This document shows positions 44,455 through 53,631 of a DNA stretch of 64,000 nucleotides, one piece after another. A model generated the notes under the pieces. It was not told the DNA's origin. It saw only the letters and a program-made list of their open reading frames with translations, and ran no database searches. The stretch is from contig NC_013061.1 of assembly GCF_000023825.1 (NCBI RefSeq), positions 372,001 to 436,000 of the forward strand, written 5' to 3'. The position numbers were made by a program, and so were the translations under genes. Each line of letters begins with the position of its first letter. Within the stretch, counting starts at the first letter, position 1. The DNA comes from Pedobacter heparinus DSM 2366. Lineage in GTDB: Bacteria; Bacteroidota; Bacteroidia; Sphingobacteriales; Sphingobacteriaceae.

Positions 44455-45846
44455 ATGAACCTGAGTATTAAATGTTTTAGACTATTGTTTTGCCTGGCTG
44501 CGTTATGCTGCCTTGTGAACAATGCAAATGCCGTTCCTATTGATTCCTTAAAGCATGTACAGGCTGGTCAGCTAAGCTTGAGCACCTTTGATGTAGATGC
44601 TACGCCTCCGGTGGGCAGCGACCTGGCCTACGACCCCATGATCAATTCCTGGGACATGAGCCTGCGTGCCAAAGGCTTTGTACTGATGGGTTCGGGCAAA
44701 CCAATTGTGGTATGCTCGGTAGACTGGATTGGGATTTCCAATGATAGCCAGGATGAATTTAAAGCTGCCATAGCCAGCGCTGCAGGTACGACCACAGACC
44801 GGGTAGCGGTACATGCCCTTCATATACACGATGCTCCGGCATGTGATTTTGGTGCAGAGCGGATTTTGCTGGCAGCAGGGCTGAAGCCAATCAGCTTTGA
44901 AGGCAGTTTTGCACGTGAAGTGATCAGGCGTTTGGCTGTTGCTGTACACAACTCAATAAAAAAGGCCCAGCCGGTTACCCATCTGGGACTGGGAAAGGCA
45001 GTAGTTTATAAAGTTTCTTCAAACCGCCGTATTATTGGGGCTGATGGTAAGGTAAAGGCCAGCCGTACTTCCGCTACCAAAGATTCGGCCATGAGGGCAG
45101 AACCCGAAGGTCTGATCGATCCGGAATTGTCGCTCATCAGTTTCTGGAACAAAGATAAACCGGTAGCCGTACTGAGCTATTATGCCACCCATCCTCAAAG
45201 TTATTACCGTACCGGGGTGCCAAACCCCGATTTCCCCGGCTTAGCCAGGTTTATGAGGCAGCTGGCAGTGCCAGATGCCCTGCACATCCATTTTAATGGT
45301 GCCGGAGGAAACATTACTGCGGGAAAATACAACGACGGGGCACACATCAACAGGCTGATCCTGGCAGAAAGACTTGCCGATGGAATGAAACGCGCCTGGG
45401 AGGCCACCAAAAAAGAGCCCATTGACGCTGCTGGGGTAGAATGGACAATTGAGCCCATCAAAATCCCTTTAAAAAAGGACGTGGTAACGATGGAACAGAA
45501 AATGTATACAGAAACCCCGGTTTTCCTATCCAACAATATGTCTAAACTCGTATTACTGCGCAGGGAAGAAGCGGGTAAAAAGATTGATATAACCTGCCTT
45601 AAACTGGGTAATGCACGCATCCTGCACCTTCCAGGTGAACCATTTGTAGAATATCAGCTGGCGGCCAAAGCCTATCGTAAAGATCTTTTTGTAGCGCTGG
45701 CCGGTTATGGGGATTATGCCCCGGGTTATATCTGTAATGAAGAAGGTTACCGCCAGGGCGGCTATGAGGCCGGACAAGCCTCGGCAGCAAACCCTGACAT
45801 AGAAAAAGTACTGATGACAGCCATTCACAAGCTGTTAAAAAAATAA
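44455..45846 (+). CDS. Neutral/alkaline ceramidase-like secreted protein, copy 1
   Basis: 463 residues with a Sec signal peptide (to about NANA). It resembles the N-terminal domain of neutral/alkaline non-lysosomal ceramidases (PF04734). The zinc HxH-type motif is HALHIHDAP, and the region holding the catalytic Ser in true ceramidases (GDVSPN) reads NGAGGNI, so the nucleophile is absent. The short linker-less form and the changed motif argue against ceramide as substrate. It may be an amidase or hydrolase acting on a sugar amide or lactone. It lies between two aminotransferase genes, 28 and 9 bases from its neighbours. Confidence 0.75.
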   Translation: MNLSIKCFRLLFCLAALCCLVNNANAVPIDSLKHVQAGQLSLSTFDVDATPPVGSDLAYDPMINSWDMSLRAKGFVLMGSGKPIVVCSVDWIGISNDSQDEFKAAIASAAGTTTDRVAVHALHIHDAPACDFGAERILLAAGLKPISFEGSFAREVIRRLAVAVHNSIKKAQPVTHLGLGKAVVYKVSSNRRIIGADGKVKASRTSATKDSAMRAEPEGLIDPELSLISFWNKDKPVAVLSYYATHPQSYYRTGVPNPDFPGLARFMRQLAVPDALHIHFNGAGGNITAGKYNDGAHINRLILAERLADGMKRAWEATKKEPIDAAGVEWTIEPIKIPLKKDVVTMEQKMYTETPVFLSNNMSKLVLLRREEAGKKIDITCLKLGNARILHLPGEPFVEYQLAAKAYRKDLFVALAGYGDYAPGYICNEEGYRQGGYEAGQASAANPDIEKVLMTAIHKLLKK

Positions 45847-45855
45847 ACAAACCAA

Positions 45856-47280
45856 ATGACAATGCTGATGAAACCTAACACAAACAACCAAAACAATGAA
45901 ACCAGAAGGAAATTTATCAAGTCGACCGGTATTTTTGCTGCTGGTTTAGCTTTAGTTCCCTCATTTTCCATGGCATCCGCTAAGGATAAAGGCGTATGGA
46001 GTTTTCTAACCGGAAAGCAGGACGATAAACTGGCTGTTCTTGGCGGTAAGCCGCTCCGTACCAAAGCCTGGCAAAAATGGCCCATCTGGAATCCGGAAAC
46101 CGATGAAAAACGCGTTGTTGATACCATCAGGAGCGGCGTTTGGTCGCGCGCCGGGGTAGCCAATGAATTTGAAGCGGCATGGGCCAAAGCGCTGGATGTT
46201 AAACGCAGTTTAACTGTAGCTAATGGTACAAATGCGCTAATTGTTGCACTTCACCAGATGAATATTGGTGCAGGAGATGAGGTATTGGTACCACCCTATA
46301 CTTTTATTGCTACGGTTTCTGCGGTACTGCTAAACGGTGCCATCCCTGTTTTTGTGGATGTGGACCTCGAAACTTTCCAGATGGACCCGGATAAGATAGA
46401 AGCAAAAATTACTCCGCGTACCAAAGCGATACTACCTGTACACATTTTAGGCTTGCCATGTGATATGGACCGAATTATGGCGATTGCCAAAAAACACAAT
46501 CTTTTGGTACTTGAAGATGCCTGCCAGGCGCACTTGGCAGAGTACGATCATAAAAAAGTAGGTACCATAGGCCATGCCGGTTGCTTTAGTTTCCAAAACT
46601 CTAAAAACCTGCCCATTGGCGAGGGAGGCGCAATTGTGAGCAACGACGAAAAATTTATCGACAAATGTTTTTCTTATACCAATTATGGCTATCCATATGG
46701 AACAGCTGTAGGTACAGTAAGCGGCGGGAGCGCTATGCTGGGTACTAAAGTCCGAACTTCTGAATACGCATCGGCCATCGGGCTGTCGCTACTGAAATAC
46801 CTGGACGCACAAACCACCACCAGGAATGAAAATGCAGCTTACCTGAAAGCACAGATTGCCAAAACCCCGGGTATTGTACCTTATAAACTATATGATAAAG
46901 TGACCAGGGCAGCCTATCACCTTTTTCCTTTCAGGTTCCAGAAACAGAACTTTAAAGGCCTGTCGAGAGATAAATTTTTGAAAGCGTTAAGGGCAGAGGG
47001 CATCCCATGCTCCAGCGGATATACCCCTTTGCTGGAAATGAACTTTATAAAAGATGCTTTTGAATCGAAGAATTTTAAACGCATGTATACAAAAGGAGAG
47101 TTGGATTACAACAAGTACCTGAAAAACAACAAATGCCCGAATAATGACATCCTGTGTCATGAAGAGGCTGTATGGTTTTCGCAGAGTATGCTTTTAGGCA
47201 GCAAATCTGATATGGATGACATTGCTGCAGCGATTGCAAAAATTTACAAAAATGCGGATGAACTTAACAAAATGGGCTAA
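45856..47280 (+). CDS. Tat-exported DegT/DnrJ/EryC1-family aminotransferase-fold protein, copy 2
   Basis: 474 residues. Tat signal TRRKFIKST after a 16-residue polar N-region, in which other ATGs are possible starts. The PLP fold has VANGTNALIVAL, PPYTFIATVSAVL, VLEDACQAH and FQNSKNLPIGEGGAI with the catalytic Lys. It is a paralogue of the protein at 43059, sharing LAVLGGKPLRTKAW-type sequence after the signal. The gene pair aminotransferase + ceramidase-like is thus present twice in tandem. Confidence 0.87.
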   Translation: MTMLMKPNTNNQNNETRRKFIKSTGIFAAGLALVPSFSMASAKDKGVWSFLTGKQDDKLAVLGGKPLRTKAWQKWPIWNPETDEKRVVDTIRSGVWSRAGVANEFEAAWAKALDVKRSLTVANGTNALIVALHQMNIGAGDEVLVPPYTFIATVSAVLLNGAIPVFVDVDLETFQMDPDKIEAKITPRTKAILPVHILGLPCDMDRIMAIAKKHNLLVLEDACQAHLAEYDHKKVGTIGHAGCFSFQNSKNLPIGEGGAIVSNDEKFIDKCFSYTNYGYPYGTAVGTVSGGSAMLGTKVRTSEYASAIGLSLLKYLDAQTTTRNENAAYLKAQIAKTPGIVPYKLYDKVTRAAYHLFPFRFQKQNFKGLSRDKFLKALRAEGIPCSSGYTPLLEMNFIKDAFESKNFKRMYTKGELDYNKYLKNNKCPNNDILCHEEAVWFSQSMLLGSKSDMDDIAAAIAKIYKNADELNKMG

Positions 47281-47283
47281 ACG

Positions 47284-48672
47284 ATGAAGAGACCAATTTT
47301 ATTTTCAACGCTTTGCTGTGTTGTTTTTTTAATTACTTCAGTATACGCACAAAAAACTGCTCTTGCTGAAGCGGCCGACTGGAAAGCTGGCGTTGCCAGG
47401 GTTGTAATTACCCCAAAGCAGCCCATGGCAATGGCCGGCTTTGCCAGCCGTAACCATCCTTCTGAGGGTACCCTGCACGACTTATGGGCCAAAGCACTTG
47501 CCCTGGAAGATGCCAATGGCAAAAAGGCCTTACTGATTACCACCGACCTTTTAGGTTTTCCAAAAGATGTGTCTAACCACATCAGGGACAGGATTAAAAG
47601 CAAATTTGGTTTAGACCGCGACCAGGTATTGCTGAACAGCTCACATACCCATTCGGGTCCGGTTTTACAGGATGCGCTGACAGACATTTACCTGCTGGAT
47701 GCTGTACAACTGGAAAAGATCAAGCAATATTCACTTGCACTGGAAGACCAGATTGTTAAACTTGCAGGTGAGGCCCTGGGTAAAATGGAGCCTGCTGCAC
47801 TTTATGCACAAAATGGGGTAACCAGATTTGAGGTTAACCGTCGCAACAACCCTGTAGCTACTTTAACCAAGGTTACAGAATTGAAGGGGCCAAGTGATTG
47901 GGCAGTTCCGGTAATCAAAGTAGTGAATAAAAAAGGAGAGCTGAAAGCCATTGCTTTTGGTTATGCTTGTCACAATACCGTTTTGGAACGCTATGAATGG
48001 TCTGGCGATTATGCCGGTTTTGCCCAGATAGAGGTTGAAAAATACCATCCGGGAACTACGGCCATGTTTTTTCAGGGTGCTGGTGCAGATCAGAACCCCC
48101 TGCCTCGCGGTACTGTACCTCTGGCCAAACAATATGGCCGGGAACTGGCAGCTGCGGTTGACCGTGTAATTGAAGAGGACATGCGGAAATTACCTGCTAC
48201 CCTGTCTACCGCCTATTCGGAAATAAATTTGCCATTGGGTGCTGTTCCAAATAAAGAAGAGTTGACCCAAATTGCTAAAACAACGCCGGTAGCTTATCAG
48301 AAACGCTGGGCCGAACGTATGATCGGTAAGATAGATAAAGGAGAGCAACTGATCCGCTCGTACCCATATCCTGTACAGGTGTGGTCAATTGGGGGTCAGG
48401 CCCTTGTAGCCTTAGGGGGCGAACTCACTGTAGAATATTCCATTATCACTAAGCAGATGTTTGGCCAGGACGCCTTTGTTTTGGGCTATAGCAATGATGT
48501 GATGACCTATATTCCTTCCTGTTCCATTTTACAGGAAGGCGGCTATGAAGGTGATGCTGCCAGAATGGTATATGGTATGCCCGCAAAATGGGATGTAACA
48601 GTTGAAACCAGGATTTTAAACGAAGTGATTTTGCAGGCCGAAAAAGCTGGCGTGCCAAAAATTGTCAGATAA
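47284..48672 (+). CDS. Neutral/alkaline ceramidase-like secreted protein, copy 2
   Basis: 462 residues with a Sec signal peptide (to VYAQ). It shares the PF04734-type fold with copy 1 and keeps the more canonical zinc motif SSHTHSGP; a later segment is FGYACHNTV. The position of the ceramidase nucleophile reads FQGAGADQNP, without Ser. It is therefore probably a metal-dependent hydrolase of another specificity. It starts 3 bases after the aminotransferase stop, so the two are tightly coupled. Confidence 0.78.
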   Translation: MKRPILFSTLCCVVFLITSVYAQKTALAEAADWKAGVARVVITPKQPMAMAGFASRNHPSEGTLHDLWAKALALEDANGKKALLITTDLLGFPKDVSNHIRDRIKSKFGLDRDQVLLNSSHTHSGPVLQDALTDIYLLDAVQLEKIKQYSLALEDQIVKLAGEALGKMEPAALYAQNGVTRFEVNRRNNPVATLTKVTELKGPSDWAVPVIKVVNKKGELKAIAFGYACHNTVLERYEWSGDYAGFAQIEVEKYHPGTTAMFFQGAGADQNPLPRGTVPLAKQYGRELAAAVDRVIEEDMRKLPATLSTAYSEINLPLGAVPNKEELTQIAKTTPVAYQKRWAERMIGKIDKGEQLIRSYPYPVQVWSIGGQALVALGGELTVEYSIITKQMFGQDAFVLGYSNDVMTYIPSCSILQEGGYEGDAARMVYGMPAKWDVTVETRILNEVILQAEKAGVPKIVR

Positions 48673-48678
48673 TGAATT

Positions 48679-49686
48679 ATGGATTTTAAAAAATCAAAAA
48701 CGAAACCATCCGCATCCCTGTCCCGGCGCAAGTTTATTGCCGGGACAGGCCTGCTGCTGGCCGGAACTGCCTTAAAACTACAGGCGAACCCGCTCTCTAC
48801 GCTCTCTACGCATTCTCCGCTCGATTCACTTTTTGCTGAGCCGATTATTGACATCCACCAGCATACCGATTACATGGGGCGTACTACCGAACAGCTGATT
48901 GCGCACCAGCGGGCCATGGGGATTACCAAAACCATTCTTTTGCCTTCAGGCCGTCCGGTTAATTCGGCCAGTACACACTTTGGCGTAGGCAACGGCTTGC
49001 AGGCCAAAGCTACCGGAAACACCATTTGCTACGGACTGGCAAAAAAATATCCTAAAGAATTTTTGTTTGGTGCCAATGAGGTGCCCGACCTGCCGGATGC
49101 CCTTCAAGAAATTGAAAAATATTTAAAGCTGGGTGCTTCTGTTATAGGGGAGTCTAAATTTGGGGTAGAATGTGATTCGCCGGAGATGCAGAAGATCTAT
49201 GAGCTGGCACAGGCCTATAATGTTCCGGTGCTGATGCACTGGCAGTATGAAATGTACAACTATGGCCTGGAGCGCTTTTATAAAATGCTGGAAAAATATC
49301 CTAAGGTGAACTTCATCGGGCACTCCCAAACCTGGTGGGCTAATATTGACAGGAACCACCTGGACCAGAAGGTGCTTTATCCGAAAACAAAGGTGACCCC
49401 CGGCGGATTGACAGACCAGCTGCTGAGCAATTACGACAATATTTACGGCGACTTGTCGGCAGGTTCAGGACTAGGTTCCATGACCAGGGATGAGGACCAT
49501 GCGCGTGCCTTTATAGAAAAACATCAGGACAGGTTGCTTTTTGGCAGCGACTGTACCGATATAACCGGGCATATAGACAATTGTTTCGGGGCAAAAATAA
49601 TTGCCGAGGTAAGGAAATTATCGCCCACAAAAAAAATAGAAAGAAAGATCTTATACCACAATGCAAAAAAACTGTTCCGCCTGTAA
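48679..49686 (+). CDS. Tat-exported amidohydrolase-2-family hydrolase
   Basis: 335 residues. Tat signal SRRKFIAGT. All metal ligands of the amidohydrolase-2 barrel are present: DIHQHTD, VLMHWQYE, FIGHSQTWW and the terminal Asp in FGSDCTDITGH. It is more distant from the four paralogues of cluster A than they are from one another. It lies 6 bases after the ceramidase-like gene. Hydrolysis of a lactone, or decarboxylation of a sugar derivative, is plausible. Confidence 0.87.
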   Translation: MDFKKSKTKPSASLSRRKFIAGTGLLLAGTALKLQANPLSTLSTHSPLDSLFAEPIIDIHQHTDYMGRTTEQLIAHQRAMGITKTILLPSGRPVNSASTHFGVGNGLQAKATGNTICYGLAKKYPKEFLFGANEVPDLPDALQEIEKYLKLGASVIGESKFGVECDSPEMQKIYELAQAYNVPVLMHWQYEMYNYGLERFYKMLEKYPKVNFIGHSQTWWANIDRNHLDQKVLYPKTKVTPGGLTDQLLSNYDNIYGDLSAGSGLGSMTRDEDHARAFIEKHQDRLLFGSDCTDITGHIDNCFGAKIIAEVRKLSPTKKIERKILYHNAKKLFRL

Positions 49687-49725
49687 TGCCGCCATTACAG
49701 AGGAACACAATAAAACAGATTTAAA

Positions 49726-51027
49726 ATGAGCAATACCTTAATAGCAAAGCGATACTACTCCGGATTTGAACTGGCCCACGATACTTACAATGCAATATCG
49801 GCCGCCAGTGATGGCAGGGTTTATTATGTGCTTTCATCAGAATCTTACGATATCGGCGGAAAAATTTATGTTTACGATCCTGAAACAGATACGACGGCAT
49901 TACTGGCCGACCTGACCGAGATCTCCGGTGAAAAGGACAGTAAGGCTATTCCCCAGGGCAAAAGCCATGTGCGCTTTTATGAAAGTAATGGCAAACTGTA
50001 TTTTGTGACCCATGTAGGCGTTTATGATATGATAGATGATATGGAACGCCTGCATGTAAAAGCACCTGAGGGTTATGCGCTGTATCCGGGCGGACATATC
50101 CTGTCGTACGACCTGGCTGAGGGTAAATTTGAAGACCTGGCCATTGCGCCGGAAGGCGAAGGGCTGCTTACCATGGCTATCGATAAAGAAAGGGGCCATA
50201 TTTATGCACTGACCTGGCCATTGGGCTATCTGGTCCATTATGATATGAATACCGGCAAATTGCGGAATATCGGTTTACCCTGCGGCCGTGGCGAAGCGGG
50301 GGAAGTGGGTAAAGATTACCGGGTGATCTGCCGTTCGATGTTTGTAGACCCTGCCGATGGTACCTTATATTTTTCTACGGCCGAAGGCGATATCCTTACC
50401 TTTAAACCTGAAGAGACTACTTTTTCAAAGCTGGAAGATATTGACCTTAAACTGGACTATTTTGGCAGTTATGATGCTACCAGGCCAGGAAGCATGGGCT
50501 ATAACTGGCGCAAAATATTCTGGCATGCTGCAGAAAAAGTTGCTTATGGTGTACATGGCAATTCGGGTTACCTGTTTCGTTTTGACCCCAGAAAACGAAG
50601 CATTGAAATTGTAGACCGCATTGCTTCAGCACCCTCTCAAAAGAGCGGTATGTTCGACCAGTTCAGCTATGGTTACCTGGGCTTTCAGCTTGGGCCGGAT
50701 GATAAAACCATTTATTACCTTACGGGAGGGCCAATTTACATTGATGGCAAGCGTCTTAAAGGGAAAGATGCCATTGCCAAAGGTGCAGCCAAGGGATTAG
50801 AGAACCTGCACCTGGTTACTTATAATCTTTCCAACAGAAAATATACAGACCATGGACCCATTTTTTATGAAGACGGTTCCAGGCCAACCTATGTAAATTC
50901 AGTTACCATTGATGCAGCAGGGAATGTGTACACCCTAGCCCGGTTTATGCACAATGGAAATGAAATACAGGACCTGATCAAAATTCCGAATCCTTTTTTA
51001 AACACACATAAAACAGTAAATGCTTAA
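49726..51027 (+). CDS. Beta-propeller protein without a signal peptide
   Basis: 433 residues. The N-terminus (MSNTLIAKRYYSGFELAHDT) has no signal sequence, so the protein is probably cytoplasmic although most of the operon is exported. Propeller-like repeats are visible (RVYYVLSSES; TMAIDKERGHIYALTWPLG; SMFVDPADGTLYFST; TIDAAGNVYTLARF). No catalytic motif is recognisable. It is broadly similar to the secreted propeller at 40844. It may be a lactonase-like or sugar-binding protein. Confidence 0.75.
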   Translation: MSNTLIAKRYYSGFELAHDTYNAISAASDGRVYYVLSSESYDIGGKIYVYDPETDTTALLADLTEISGEKDSKAIPQGKSHVRFYESNGKLYFVTHVGVYDMIDDMERLHVKAPEGYALYPGGHILSYDLAEGKFEDLAIAPEGEGLLTMAIDKERGHIYALTWPLGYLVHYDMNTGKLRNIGLPCGRGEAGEVGKDYRVICRSMFVDPADGTLYFSTAEGDILTFKPEETTFSKLEDIDLKLDYFGSYDATRPGSMGYNWRKIFWHAAEKVAYGVHGNSGYLFRFDPRKRSIEIVDRIASAPSQKSGMFDQFSYGYLGFQLGPDDKTIYYLTGGPIYIDGKRLKGKDAIAKGAAKGLENLHLVTYNLSNRKYTDHGPIFYEDGSRPTYVNSVTIDAAGNVYTLARFMHNGNEIQDLIKIPNPFLNTHKTVNA

Positions 51028-51030
51028 AAT

Positions 51031-53169
51031 ATGAAAGCTCTGAACCTTAAAAGAAACCTGATATGGATTACTATGGTGGCAGTTGTATTTGCCTCCTGTT
51101 CAAAAAAGAAAAAGTATGAAGAGTCCCGAACGGCCGAGGAATCTATCAGTACTTTTGATATGCTGAATGGTTTTAAAGCCGAAGTATATGCTACCGAACC
51201 GAATGTCACCGATCCTGTTGAGCTCACGTTTGATGAGGAGGGCAATGCTTATGTCATTGAGATGGGTGATTATCCGTATAAGGCGGTAAAAGGACAGGGT
51301 AAGGGCCAGATCCGTAAGCTGATCGATAAGGACCACGATGGAAAAATAGATACCTCTGTTATTTTTGCCAGCAAACTTGAAAGTGGCACCAGTATATTGC
51401 CATGGGAAGGCGGCTTGCTCGTCACCGCTGCACCCAATATTTTCTTCATGAAAGATACCACTGGCGACGGTAAGGCTGACATTAAAGAAGTGCTGTTTAC
51501 CGGCTTCTTTGAAGACAATTCTGAAGCTCAGATTACGAGTTTGAGGTATGGTATCGACAACTGGATCTATGCCAATAATGGCGGGATGGCCGGTGAAATT
51601 ACTTTTAGCCGTAAACCAAATGCCCCTGCCTTACAGATCAAAGGGGGCGACTTCCGGTTCCGACTGGATAAAGGCCTGTTTGAAGTAGAGTCTGGTGCCG
51701 GTCAGTATGGCTTGGATATGGACGATCTTGGACACCGGTTTTATACCAATAATTCCAGGCACATTTCCAATTCGCCCATTGCCGGCAGGTACCTGAAACG
51801 CCACGATCATATGAACTTTAAGTCTGTAGTGAACATTTATGCTGCTGAACCGATCATGTACCAGGCTACCCCTGCACCATGGTGGCGTGCAGAACGTACA
51901 AAAGCACGCAATGCGAATTTTGAAAAAGAAAAACTGGATAGAAAGGAATATGCTGAAGGACGTTTTACTGCAGCTTCGGGCGGAACGATTTATGCCGGCG
52001 ATGCCTATCCGAAAGAATTTTATGGCAGTAGTTTTATTGGCGATGTAGCCGGAAGCCTGGTGCACCGCGATATTATTGAAATTGGCAACGACGGGCCTTT
52101 TTTTAATGCAAAACGCAGCGCAAAAGAAGAGAAACGTGAATTCATAGCTTCAACAGATCCATGGTTCAGGCCATGTAACTTTACCCTGGGCTATGATGGT
52201 AACCTGTATATGGTGGATATGTACCGTCAGCACATCGAAACACCAGTATCTATTCCTGATTCCCTGAAAATGGATATGGACTTTATGCGTGGCAATAATT
52301 TTGGCCGCATTTACCGTATTGTTTCTACTGAAGCAAAAGCACAGAAATCATTGCCACCGCACATGCGGAACCAATTTGGTCAGGAACTGGTGGCTTACCT
52401 GGGTCATCCAAACCGCTGGTGGCGTTTAAATGCCCAGCGCATCATCATTGAGCGTAAAGACAAATCGGCTATCCCGGCTTTGGTCAAAATGTTCAACGAG
52501 GATAAAAACCCGATCAGCAGGCTGCACGCCCTGTATACTTTAGAAGGCCTGGATGCCCTGAATGCCGAGCTGGTAGGTAAAGCATTAACCGATGCCAATG
52601 CAGGTTTAAGAGAGCATGGCGCCATCCTTTCAGAGCGCTTCCCGGAACTGGCGGGTCAGCTGGTAAAAACCATTGCTGATCCTGTAGGACTGGTTTCTTT
52701 ACAGGCAACATTAAGCGCCGGACAGCTGAAGGCTGGACAGGTAGTACCTGCTTTTGCCAGTCTCATAGAAAAGAAATATAAAGACATGTGGTTCAGCAAT
52801 GCCGTGTTGAGCTCAAATCCCGGTTCATCATTTGAACTGGTAGATCAGCTGGCCAAAAATGGGGCTTTCTTTACTGCTCCCGATTCTGCGAAACTGGCTT
52901 TTGTAAAAAATATTTCGACCATTATCGGCTCCCGGAAATCGGGTGCAGAGGTATCAAAACTGCTTGCTTTCTTCTCTTCGCCTGCTGTAAAAACAGATCA
53001 GAAATGGGTGCAGGAAGGTTTGAATGGCCTGGCTACCGGATTTAAAAAATCTAAAAACAAGGAAGGTAATGCAGCCATTGCCGCTACGCTTAAAAAGCTG
53101 GAAGGCAGTGCGGTTGCAGAAAATAAAAAGGCATATCAGGATGCTGCCGAAGCTTTAAAAGGAAGTTGA
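51031..53169 (+). CDS. DUF7133 / PVC-type sugar-dehydrogenase-like lipoprotein with HEAT repeats
   Basis: 712 residues with lipobox VFASC. The propeller (about 50-440) and C-terminal HEAT-like repeats match the protein at 15521 along their whole length: AEVYATEPNVTDPVELTFDE, DTTGDGKADIKE, GGDFRFRLDK, MYRQHIETPVSIPDSLK. As there, no CxxCH haem motif exists (only the lipobox Cys and one in FRPCNF). A HiPIP gene follows at once. This copy is a lipoprotein while the other is soluble, so the same redox module may work at a membrane and in the periplasm. Confidence 0.87.
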   Translation: MKALNLKRNLIWITMVAVVFASCSKKKKYEESRTAEESISTFDMLNGFKAEVYATEPNVTDPVELTFDEEGNAYVIEMGDYPYKAVKGQGKGQIRKLIDKDHDGKIDTSVIFASKLESGTSILPWEGGLLVTAAPNIFFMKDTTGDGKADIKEVLFTGFFEDNSEAQITSLRYGIDNWIYANNGGMAGEITFSRKPNAPALQIKGGDFRFRLDKGLFEVESGAGQYGLDMDDLGHRFYTNNSRHISNSPIAGRYLKRHDHMNFKSVVNIYAAEPIMYQATPAPWWRAERTKARNANFEKEKLDRKEYAEGRFTAASGGTIYAGDAYPKEFYGSSFIGDVAGSLVHRDIIEIGNDGPFFNAKRSAKEEKREFIASTDPWFRPCNFTLGYDGNLYMVDMYRQHIETPVSIPDSLKMDMDFMRGNNFGRIYRIVSTEAKAQKSLPPHMRNQFGQELVAYLGHPNRWWRLNAQRIIIERKDKSAIPALVKMFNEDKNPISRLHALYTLEGLDALNAELVGKALTDANAGLREHGAILSERFPELAGQLVKTIADPVGLVSLQATLSAGQLKAGQVVPAFASLIEKKYKDMWFSNAVLSSNPGSSFELVDQLAKNGAFFTAPDSAKLAFVKNISTIIGSRKSGAEVSKLLAFFSSPAVKTDQKWVQEGLNGLATGFKKSKNKEGNAAIAATLKKLEGSAVAENKKAYQDAAEALKGS

Positions 53170-53192
53170 TTTCAGACCTAAAACAGATACAG

Positions 53193-53609
53193 ATGAAGAT
53201 TCAAAATAACTCACGCAGGGCTTTCCTGCAAAAATTTCTTTCGGCCGGACTGGTGGTAGTTGCCGGTGGTGCAGTTTTAAGCAGTTGTAATGGTGACAGC
53301 CCTAAAGAAAGCGGAACAGTAACCGGGGAAACCCCTAAGGCAGGGGCGGATACCGCAAAATCAGCTTCGGCAGGGAGCGGTGCCGACGATTTTAAATGTG
53401 GTGATTATTCTAATGTAAGTCCGGAAGAGCTGGCCAAACGTAAGAAACTCGGCTATGTAGAGAAATCCCCTGATCCGGAAAGAGAATGCCAAAAATGTAA
53501 TCTTTTTATTCCAAAAGGTGCGGAAAAAACCTGCGGAGGATGCATTCTTTTCAAAGGACCTGTTAACAAGGAAGGTTCCTGCACCTATTGGGCTGAACAG
53601 GTTTCCTAA
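53193..53609 (+). CDS. High-potential iron-sulfur protein (HiPIP), Tat-exported lipoprotein
   Basis: 138 residues from the ATG at 53193; the frame extends to a TTG at 53166 that overlaps the previous stop. It has a Tat motif (SRRAFLQKF) together with a lipobox (LSSC), so it is a Tat lipoprotein. The HiPIP domain has CQKC, CGGC and the last Cys in GSCTYWAE, plus VSPEELAKRKKLGYVEKSP as in the HiPIP at 17665. A membrane-anchored electron carrier pairs logically with the lipoprotein dehydrogenase encoded just upstream. Confidence 0.9.
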   Translation: MKIQNNSRRAFLQKFLSAGLVVVAGGAVLSSCNGDSPKESGTVTGETPKAGADTAKSASAGSGADDFKCGDYSNVSPEELAKRKKLGYVEKSPDPERECQKCNLFIPKGAEKTCGGCILFKGPVNKEGSCTYWAEQVS

Positions 53610-53631
53610 ACATATATAAAAACATAAATTA

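Noticed and set aside
44455-48672. Naming the two PF04734-type proteins as ceramidases
   Set aside because: Both lack the catalytic Ser of true ceramidases and the genomic setting is carbohydrate catabolism.
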